Positions 6,621-11,769 of a DNA stretch of 11,769 bases are shown here, piece after piece. The stretch's first letter is position 1, and each line of letters starts with the position of its first letter. This DNA comes from Chitinophagales bacterium (lineage in GTDB: Bacteria; Bacteroidota; Bacteroidia; Chitinophagales; CAIODY01). The position numbers were made by a program, and so were the translations under genes. The DNA lies in the NCBI GenBank assembly GCA_023251415.1, contig JAHEYX010000059.1, positions 1-11,769 of the forward strand, read 5' to 3'. The notes under the pieces are model-generated. The model made no database searches. It saw nothing but the letters and a program-made list of their open reading frames with translations, and was not told the origin of the DNA.

Positions 6621-6646
6621 ACAATAATGTTAACAAAACCTATTGT
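6621..6646. repeat. Short inverted repeat upstream of the AraC-family gene
   Basis: ACAATA (6621-6626) and TATTGT (6641-6646) form a 6-bp inverted repeat with a 14-nt spacer that itself contains a GTTAAC palindrome. It lies 43-68 nt before the regulator's ATG, a plausible place for an autoregulatory site. Six base pairs can occur by chance in AT-rich DNA. Confidence 0.3.
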
Positions 6647-6670
6647 GTGGTGTACTACTTTTCTAAAATC

Positions 6671-7690
6671 TTAACTTTCAGAGCCGATTGAATGCGCCTT
6701 TTTATTAATAAGTGGTAAGTAAATGAATGCGGCTAAGCCTCCAACCACCATCACCAAGGTTTGTGTACTCCAACTTACCCAGGCATAAGCAAAACCATAT
6801 TCGGCAGGTATTTGATACAAGGTAAGCGTTTCCATAATAATTTTATGATAGGCCCCTATACCGCCTTGAGTGGCAATTACGCCTAAGCTTCCAAATGAAA
6901 TACACGATAAGGCTGCACCAATGGGTAGGTGTGCAGTAGCCGAAATAGTGTAAAAGGCTAGTTGTTGCATCGTTAAATAGCAACCCCAAATGGCCAGTGT
7001 ATAAAGCAAAAACAAACCTTTATTTTTCATTTGCAGCATACTGCGCATTCCTTCACCAATACCACTAATAAAACTATTGAATTTACTGAACTTACCGGAT
7101 CGACTCATTTTTCGTAACCACCAAAAAGCACCGATGCCAAATAGGCAAGCCAGTAGCAATACCACAAGTAACATACCCAACGACCACTGCTGAACTTTGT
7201 GTTGAAGCGGTTGTGCGATGTTGGTCGTAAAAAATTGTTGCAATAAGGAGAGTTGTGTGATGACAGTAATTACCATCACAATAACCAAACAAACCATATC
7301 AAATAAGCGCTCGATTATGATGGTGCCTACCAATTTATCAACCGGAATTTTTTCGTAACGATTTAATATTCCACATTTGGTTACTTCCCCTAAACGCGGA
7401 AAGGCGAGATTGGCCAAGTAGCCGATTAATACGGCACTGAAGGTGTTTAATAAACCGGGTTGATAACCCATGGGTTTCATGAGTAAGCGCCAACGAACGG
7501 CTCTAAAATAATGACTGAAAATACCAACGATAATAATCAAACCGATGAAGCGCAAATCGGCATTCAAAAAAGCCGTTTTACAATTCGACAATTGCTCCGG
7601 AGTTAAACCATTGTATATCCAAACAATCAGTAAAATTCCTAAACCCAGGAAAAACGCCAATTGTAAGGCAGATTTAACTATTTTATTCAT
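6671..7690 (-). CDS. UPF0104 / lysylphosphatidylglycerol synthase TM-domain (flippase-like) membrane protein
   Basis: This 339-residue integral membrane protein has about eight hydrophobic segments and no soluble enzymatic domain. Family landmarks are AVRWRLLMKPMGYQPG, then GYLANLAFPRLGEVTKC (RLGE at about 99-102), then GTIIIERLFDMVCLV, and late on a GGIGAYHKI segment. These match the transmembrane part of MprF-type proteins, annotated UPF0104 or flippase-like. The aminoacyl-transferase half of MprF is absent, so it is not a lipid lysylation enzyme by itself; moving a lipid or lipid-linked substrate across the inner membrane is the family inference. It starts 24 nt after panD on the same strand. 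From memory panD beside this gene recurs in Bacteroidota, although a functional link is not established. Confidence 0.85.
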   Translation of the reverse strand: MNKIVKSALQLAFFLGLGILLIVWIYNGLTPEQLSNCKTAFLNADLRFIGLIIIVGIFSHYFRAVRWRLLMKPMGYQPGLLNTFSAVLIGYLANLAFPRLGEVTKCGILNRYEKIPVDKLVGTIIIERLFDMVCLVIVMVITVITQLSLLQQFFTTNIAQPLQHKVQQWSLGMLLVVLLLACLFGIGAFWWLRKMSRSGKFSKFNSFISGIGEGMRSMLQMKNKGLFLLYTLAIWGCYLTMQQLAFYTISATAHLPIGAALSCISFGSLGVIATQGGIGAYHKIIMETLTLYQIPAEYGFAYAWVSWSTQTLVMVVGGLAAFIYLPLINKKAHSIGSES

Positions 7691-7714
7691 GGTAAGTTGG
7701 GTAAACGTAAAAGC

Positions 7715-8077
7715 TTATTTTTTACGTTTCTTTTCGATTTTGTTTTTAGCATCCGGAAAAACCAAGGCCGGCTTGAATTTCTTTGCGGCTTCAAATTCCA
7801 TAGTCGCATAAGCTATAATAATTACTATATCGCCCGGTTGTACTTTTCTGGCTGCGGCTCCGTTCAAACAAATCACCCCTGAATGGCGTTCGCCTTTAAT
7901 GATATAGGTTTCAAGACGCTCTCCATTGTTGTTATTCACTACTTGCACCTTTTCATATTCAATTAAATTAGCAGCATCCATCAATGCTTCATCTATGGTA
8001 ATACTGCCCACATAATTCAAATTGGCTTCGGTTACGGTGGCACGGTGAATCTTCGATTTAAGAATAGCTATTTCCAT
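7715..8077 (-). CDS. panD: Aspartate 1-decarboxylase (pyruvoyl-dependent)
   Basis: This 120-residue proenzyme decarboxylates L-aspartate to beta-alanine for pantothenate and CoA synthesis. The self-cleavage site is Gly24-Ser25 (NYVGSITIDEALMDAANL), where Ser25 becomes the pyruvoyl group. Active-site positions agree in number with the E. coli enzyme: K9 in LKSKIHRATVT, R54, T57 and Y58 in ERLETYI, and N72 in CLNGAAAR. E. coli PanD has 126 residues. Here the C-terminus is a strongly basic tail of lysines (about 111-120). The ATG at 8077 gives the canonical M-x-I-x-x-L-K-S-K-I-H-R-A start. A consensus-like promoter ends just 4 nt before it, suggesting a leaderless transcript. The flippase-like gene follows in the same operon. 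No panC is present in the window. Confidence 0.96.
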   Translation of the reverse strand: MEIAILKSKIHRATVTEANLNYVGSITIDEALMDAANLIEYEKVQVVNNNNGERLETYIIKGERHSGVICLNGAAARKVQPGDIVIIIAYATMEFEAAKKFKPALVFPDAKNKIEKKRKK

Positions 8078-8081
8078 CGTG

Positions 8082-8089
8082 CAAAACTA
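8082..8089 (-). promoter_or_regulatory. Bacteroidota-type -7 element for panD
   Basis: On the minus strand TAGTTTTG matches TAnnTTTG exactly and is followed by CACG and then the ATG. A TTTCG sequence (8115-8111) sits 21 nt upstream as an imperfect -33 box. A start of transcription 4-6 nt after the element falls on or near the A of the ATG. Confidence 0.55.
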
Positions 8090-8197
8090 TAAATTAAATG
8101 GAGATTTATGCGAAAAAACACTACTTTGTAAGGGTGTAAATGAATCTAGAACGACGCGCATTCCTTTACCGCCAAATACTATATTTCAATATGCTTT

Positions 8198-8237
8198 CAA
8201 GCTTTTTCTATTAACACTTTTTTAGAAAAAGAGCTTT
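8198..8237. repeat. AT-rich inverted repeat in the panD-moxR intergenic region
   Basis: CTTTTTCTA (8202-8210) pairs perfectly with TAGAAAAAG (8223-8231) around a 12-nt loop, and three more pairs are possible outside a 2-nt bulge. No T run follows on either strand. The 218-bp region between the divergent starts (8078-8295) otherwise holds only the two promoters. Confidence 0.45.
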
Positions 8238-8268
8238 CCCTAAAATCGACAAAACAAAAGGAGACTTT

Positions 8269-8276
8269 TATTTTTG
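8269..8276 (+). promoter_or_regulatory. Bacteroidota-type -7 element for the moxR operon
   Basis: TATTTTTG matches TAnnTTTG exactly and is the same octamer as the gcdH element. Transcription would begin near 8281 with a leader of about 15 nt. No TTTG -33 box is seen at the expected spacing. Confidence 0.55.
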
Positions 8277-8295
8277 TCGTCCAAATTATAAAAAC

Positions 8296-9297
8296 ATGGA
8301 ACAAAACGTTGCTATTGATATTAAAGCGCTTAATGAACAAATAAGTGCAGAATCGGCCTTTATCGATTTGCTATGGTTAGAAGTCGGTAAAAATATCATC
8401 GGTCAAAAGTACATGATTGAACGCTTGTTAATTGGCTTGCTTACGCATGGACATATCCTGTTGGAAGGGGTACCCGGTTTGGCAAAAACATTAGCCATAA
8501 AAACATTGGCTGCCGCTGTAGATGGTAAATTCAGCCGCATTCAATTCACCCCCGATTTGCTCCCTGCCGATTTAATCGGTACCATGGTTTACAATCAAGG
8601 TAAGGGTGAATTTAATATCAAGAAAGGCCCTGTGTTTGCCAACTTTATTTTAGCAGATGAGATTAACCGTGCTCCGGCAAAAGTTCAAAGTGCCTTATTA
8701 GAAGCCATGCAAGAACGTCAAGTTACCATTGGTGACCATACTTTTAAATTGGATGAACCGTTTTTAGTACTTGCAACGCAAAACCCAATTGAACAAGAAG
8801 GTACCTATCCATTACCTGAAGCACAAGTGGATCGCTTCATGTTAAAGGTTCAAATTACTTATCCTTCTCATGAAGAAGAACGTATGATCATTCGTCAACA
8901 CATGCAAGAAATAGCAAGCACTATTCAAAATGTAGTGAGTCCGGCCCAAATTATTAATGCACGTAAGTTGGTGAAGCAAGTGTACATGGATGAAAAAATT
9001 GAACGCTATATTTTAGATATTGTTTTTGCAACTCGTAACCCGGAAGATTATAAACTAAGTAAATTAAAACCACTCATTAGTTTTGGTGGCTCGCCTCGTG
9101 CTAGTATTAACTTGGCATTAGCAGCAAAAGCCTATGCATTCATTAAACGCAGAGGGTATGTAATTCCGGAAGATGTACGTGCGGTTAGTTATGATGTATT
9201 GCGCCATCGTATAGGTGTTACTTACGAAGCAGAAGCAGAGAATATCACTTCGGAAAATATCATCAGCGAAATTTTAAATACCGTTGAAGTGCCTTAG
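8296..9297 (+). CDS. MoxR-family AAA+ ATPase
   Basis: This 333-residue MoxR-class AAA+ ATPase is probably a chaperone-like ATPase acting with VWA-domain partners. Visible motifs are Walker A GVPGLAKT (58-65), Walker B ILADEINR (118-125), the family stretch ALLEAMQERQVTIG, sensor 1 ATQNPIEQEGTYPLPEAQVDRF (160-181) and sensor 2 GGSPRAS (about 264-270, R268). A small lid domain follows, with the PEDVRAV--DVLRHRI signature. Length and order are typical, with no missing catalytic residue. It is the first gene of a plus-strand cluster with DUF58, a DUF4381/BatD-like protein and a BatA-like protein, the usual Bacteroidota arrangement (often called the aerotolerance or Bat cluster). The gene ends with tandem TAG stops. 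Confidence 0.94.
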   Translation: MEQNVAIDIKALNEQISAESAFIDLLWLEVGKNIIGQKYMIERLLIGLLTHGHILLEGVPGLAKTLAIKTLAAAVDGKFSRIQFTPDLLPADLIGTMVYNQGKGEFNIKKGPVFANFILADEINRAPAKVQSALLEAMQERQVTIGDHTFKLDEPFLVLATQNPIEQEGTYPLPEAQVDRFMLKVQITYPSHEEERMIIRQHMQEIASTIQNVVSPAQIINARKLVKQVYMDEKIERYILDIVFATRNPEDYKLSKLKPLISFGGSPRASINLALAAKAYAFIKRRGYVIPEDVRAVSYDVLRHRIGVTYEAEAENITSENIISEILNTVEVP

Positions 9298-9308
9298 TAG
9301 TTAACTAC
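9297..9308. repeat. 12-bp perfect palindrome at the end of moxR
   Basis: GTAGTTAACTAC reads the same on both strands and begins at the last base of the moxR stop codon. It sits in the 52-bp gap before the DUF58 gene. It may be a chance AT-rich palindrome, or a processing or binding site. Confidence 0.4.
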
Positions 9309-9349
9309 AATAGAACAAGAGCTTAATTAGTAAATTGTAAATAAACGCA

Positions 9350-10216
9350 GTGCTTCAAACTTCCGACATATTAAAAAAGGTTCGTCAAATTGAAATAAAG
9401 GCGCGTGGTTTAAGTAATCACGTATTTGCCGGCGAATACCACAGTGCTTTCAAAGGACGTGGTATGAGTTTCAGTGAAGTGCGCGAATACCAATACGGTG
9501 ACGATATTCGCGCCATTGATTGGAATGTTACTGCACGTTTTCAATCGCCTTATGTAAAGGTGTATGAAGAAGAACGCGAACTTACGTTAATGTTAGTGGT
9601 GGATGTGAGCCGTAGTAGTATGTTTGGAACTCAACAACAACATAAGAATGAATTGATCGCCGAGCTGTGTGCAGTTTTAGCATTTTCTGCCATTAAGAAC
9701 AACGATAAAGTTGGTTTGTTGTTGTTTAGTAGCGATGTCGAAAAATTTATTCTACCCAAAAAAGGAAAATCGCATATCCTTCGCATCATACGTGAATTAT
9801 TAACCTATGAACCCAAACTCAAAGGAACCAATATTGGAACTGCTTTGCGTTCATTTAATAATATCATTAAGAAACGGTGCATCACTTTTGTGTTAAGTGA
9901 TTTTATTGCGACCGGTTATGAAGAACCATTAAAAATTGTTTCTAAAAAGCATGATTTAATCGGTTTGCAAATTTTTGATGAAAAGGAACGCCAAATTCCG
10001 GATATCGGTTTGGCGAAAGTTCAGGATGCAGAAACGGGAGAATGCCGGTGGATTGATTTTAGCAGCAAGAAGGTTCGTGAACAATACCAACAAAGCTATT
10101 TGAACAATGTGTTGTATTTGAAAAACCAATTTTTAAAAAATGGAGCCGATTTGTTAAGTGTAGGTACACATGATAATTACGTTCCATTATTGCGTCAGTT
10201 TTTTAAAAAGCGTTAA
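9350..10216 (+). CDS. DUF58 / VWA-like protein of the MoxR operon
   Basis: This 288-residue DUF58 protein is the usual partner of MoxR. The core runs GRGMSFSEVREYQYGDDIRAIDWNVTAR (about 36-63) then YVKVYEEERELTLMLVVDVSRSSMFG. It contains a metal-ion-dependent adhesion site (DxSxS: D85, S87, S89) typical of von Willebrand A folds, and a later FVLSDFIATG strand. The N-terminus (SDILKKVRQIEIKARGLSNHVFAGEYHSAFKG) is typical. No signal peptide or membrane helix is seen, so it is predicted cytoplasmic. The start is GTG at 9350: an in-frame TAA at 9338-9340 limits any extension and there is no in-frame ATG before the conserved N-terminus. The next gene starts 2 nt after its stop, and moxR ends 52 bp upstream. 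Confidence 0.92.
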   Translation: MLQTSDILKKVRQIEIKARGLSNHVFAGEYHSAFKGRGMSFSEVREYQYGDDIRAIDWNVTARFQSPYVKVYEEERELTLMLVVDVSRSSMFGTQQQHKNELIAELCAVLAFSAIKNNDKVGLLLFSSDVEKFILPKKGKSHILRIIRELLTYEPKLKGTNIGTALRSFNNIIKKRCITFVLSDFIATGYEEPLKIVSKKHDLIGLQIFDEKERQIPDIGLAKVQDAETGECRWIDFSSKKVREQYQQSYLNNVLYLKNQFLKNGADLLSVGTHDNYVPLLRQFFKKR

Positions 10217-10218
10217 GC

Positions 10219-11217
10219 ATGAAAGGATTTTGTTTCGATGGGCGTTTTATGAAACTGCACTTGATTAAAAGTGTCGGGCTACTCTTTTTATGTTTACTGC
10301 AGTTTACAGCCTATGCACAAAAGGGGGCAACACCAAAAGCAGGTTATCATGCACCAACTGTTGCTGTAAAATTAGATACAACTTCTTACCAGATAGGTAG
10401 TCCGATTCAAATGGATTTGTATGTCAATGAGATTAATGAAGATACGAAAGTACTGCTTCCTGATTTTCAATCCGATTCAACGGCAAGCATTGATTTAGTA
10501 AGTGTTGGCCCAATCGATTCTGCTGCCAACAGCCTACACCAACGTGTAACCTTGATGGCATTTGACTCCGGAGCTTTGAAATTACCGGTATTCAAATTGC
10601 TTTATTGGCATCAAAATCAAACCGATAGTTTATTTACTGCACCGGTTTCCTTTTATGTGAAAGGTATTAGCATCGATACCATGAAACTGTTTCACTACAT
10701 CAAGAAACCAATGGTGATTCCATTTCTATGGCGCGAGTATTTATGGATTTATGTACTTGGCGGTATTTTGTTGTTAGTGATGTTGTTTTTAATTTATTGG
10801 TTCGTAATTCGTAAACAAAAGAAAGCAAACATAACGTTAGCCATGCCTACTCCGGGCGTACCGACACATGAATGGGCTTTGAAAGAATTGAAACGATTAG
10901 CTGCTGAACAATTACCCAATCAGCAACAATATAAATTATTTTATACCCGTTTGACCGACATACTTCGGGTTTATATCGAACGCCAATTTGAAGTGGCAGC
11001 CATGGAATCTACCACCATAGAGTTAATTACGGCATTAAATCGCAAGCGTTTTGATAAAACGGCGATTCAATCATTAGAAACTATTTTGTTGGCAGCCGAC
11101 TTGGTGAAATTTGCAAAAGGTCAACCTGCATTAAATGAAATGGAGCAACACCTGCAAGCTGCCGAGCATTTTATTCTTAACACCATTCCTCCACCACCAA
11201 AAGCAAGCGTAAAATGA
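10219..11217 (+). CDS. Exported, membrane-anchored DUF4381/BatD-like protein of the MoxR operon
   Basis: This 332-residue protein has a signal peptide (cleavage near residue 34, before QKGATPK), a periplasmic region of about 35-165 with beta-rich character (TVAVKLDTTSYQIGSPIQMDLYVNE), one transmembrane helix (about 174-197), and a cytoplasmic C-terminal domain. That domain contains THEWALKELKRLAAEQ, YTRLTDILRVYIERQFEVAAMESTTIELI and a late ADLVKFAKGQP motif, which resembles DUF4381. The N-terminal half is BatD-like in style. The start at 10219 is kept because it follows the DUF58 stop by 2 nt. The internal ATG at 10249 gives a more conventional signal peptide (MKLHLIK then hydrophobic) and may be the true start. 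It overlaps the next gene by 4 nt (ATGA). The role is presumably as a membrane member of the MoxR/VWA complex; I assign no activity. Confidence 0.85.
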   Translation: MKGFCFDGRFMKLHLIKSVGLLFLCLLQFTAYAQKGATPKAGYHAPTVAVKLDTTSYQIGSPIQMDLYVNEINEDTKVLLPDFQSDSTASIDLVSVGPIDSAANSLHQRVTLMAFDSGALKLPVFKLLYWHQNQTDSLFTAPVSFYVKGISIDTMKLFHYIKKPMVIPFLWREYLWIYVLGGILLLVMLFLIYWFVIRKQKKANITLAMPTPGVPTHEWALKELKRLAAEQLPNQQQYKLFYTRLTDILRVYIERQFEVAAMESTTIELITALNRKRFDKTAIQSLETILLAADLVKFAKGQPALNEMEQHLQAAEHFILNTIPPPPKASVK

Positions 11218-11769
11218 AACTATTAGGGTATGATTTTGCTGCGCCGTGGTATTTTCTATTGTTGGGATTAATACCATTGTTGTTGATTTGGAAATATGCA
11301 TTCGCAAATCGTGAAAAAGCCAGTCTGACTTTATCAACCATTAACGGGTTAAAATTTGCAGGAGCGGGATGGAAAAGTTATGCCGATCAATTTTTAACCG
11401 TATTGCGTATTGCCGCATTTATTTTATTGGTGATAGCATTAGCCCGACCACAAAATCATTCGGCAACCGAAGAATCAACAACCGAAGGTATTGATATTGT
11501 GATGAGCATGGATATTTCGGGAAGTATGTTGGCCTTAGATTTTACCCCCAATCGCTTAGAAGCAGCTAAGCAATTGGGTACGGAATTTATCGATGCCCGT
11601 AAAAATGATCGTATTGGATTAGTCATATTTGCCGGAGAAAGTTTTACGCAATGCCCGATAACAGCTGATCACGCCGTATTAAAAAACTTATTCCGTGAAA
11701 TCCACAGCGGAATGGTAGACGATGGAACGGCCATAGGTATGGGATTGGCAACTGCAGTAGATCGATTAA
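11214..11769 (+). CDS. BatA-like VWA-domain membrane protein (3' partial)
   Basis: The frame opens at ATG 11214, overlapping the previous stop as ATGA, and is still open at the window end (185 codons visible). Two hydrophobic segments, about 11-28 and 62-78, precede a von Willebrand A domain. The metal site is clear: DISGSM with D100, S102, S104, and DGTAIG with T172, followed by MGLATAVDRL. PNRLEAAKQL and NDRIGLVIFAGESFTQCPIT are the usual connecting motifs of BatA-type proteins. The VWA domain would face the periplasm if the N-terminal segments span the membrane. It completes the start of the MoxR-DUF58-Bat arrangement; BatB-like VWA and BatC TPR genes would be expected further right, outside the window. 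Confidence 0.9.
   Translation, partial: MKLLGYDFAAPWYFLLLGLIPLLLIWKYAFANREKASLTLSTINGLKFAGAGWKSYADQFLTVLRIAAFILLVIALARPQNHSATEESTTEGIDIVMSMDISGSMLALDFTPNRLEAAKQLGTEFIDARKNDRIGLVIFAGESFTQCPITADHAVLKNLFREIHSGMVDDGTAIGMGLATAVDRL

Noticed and set aside
7545..7882. Plus-strand open frames over the flippase-like gene and panD
   Set aside because: They are antisense shadows of two genes with clear family motifs.
8257..8263. AAAAGGAG-type Shine-Dalgarno before moxR
   Set aside because: It is about 33 nt from the ATG and upstream of the -7 box, so it is probably not in the mRNA.
11131..11337. Minus-strand 68-codon frame near the right end
   Set aside because: It is antisense to the DUF4381/BatD-like and BatA-like coding regions, which have clear motifs and an ATGA junction.
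1..11769. CRISPR array, insertion sequence, phage, toxin-antitoxin or defence system
   Set aside because: No regularly spaced repeats, transposase, integrase or recognisable defence gene is seen; every long frame is accounted for by ordinary chromosomal genes or the small paralog pair.

Overview
The window looks like a chromosomal segment from a member of the Bacteroidota. The evidence is moderately low GC, near absence of Shine-Dalgarno sequences, several start-proximal matches to the Bacteroidota -7 promoter element TAnnTTTG, signal peptides cleaved before AQ-type junctions, and a MoxR / DUF58 / von Willebrand (Bat-type) cluster. No rRNA, tRNA or mobile gene allows a finer placement. Nearly all of it is ordinary housekeeping and accessory chromosome. 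I see no phage, insertion sequence, CRISPR or defence system.

Layout. Positions 2-484 carry the C-terminal end of a TM1410/GH114-like (polygalactosaminidase-related) protein that enters from the left. It is followed closely by two tandem paralogous small exported membrane proteins (489-923, 932-1357) that I cannot assign. Convergent to these, on the minus strand, is a translationally coupled pair: a Crp/Fnr-family regulator (1766-2386) and a DCC-family thiol-disulfide oxidoreductase (1362-1766). A 267-bp divergent region with a strong hairpin and a promoter separates them from a glutaryl-CoA dehydrogenase gene (2654-3832), which ends in a clear intrinsic terminator. Next is prfB (release factor 2, 3913-4999), which needs a programmed +1 frameshift at CTT-TGA-C.

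The minus strand then carries a DUF1003 membrane protein (5050-5472), an AraC-family regulator (5598-6578), a UPF0104 flippase-like membrane protein (6671-7690) and panD (7715-8077). The last two probably form an operon, with a possibly leaderless panD. After a 218-bp divergent gap the plus strand holds the start of a MoxR/Bat-type operon: moxR AAA+ ATPase (8296-9297), DUF58 protein (9350-10216, GTG start), an exported, membrane-anchored DUF4381/BatD-like protein (10219-11217) and batA-like VWA protein (11214 to the window end, open).

How they work together. The MoxR/DUF58/VWA genes are tightly packed and presumably make one envelope-associated chaperone-type complex. The Crp-like regulator and DCC protein are coupled at TAATG. 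PanD supplies beta-alanine for pantothenate/CoA, and glutaryl-CoA dehydrogenase feeds lysine/tryptophan degradation into crotonyl-CoA. The most notable points are the prfB recoding site with a degraded internal Shine-Dalgarno and a GC-rich leader codon segment, the tandem secreted paralog pair, the leaderless panD arrangement, and the hairpin at the gcdH promoter.
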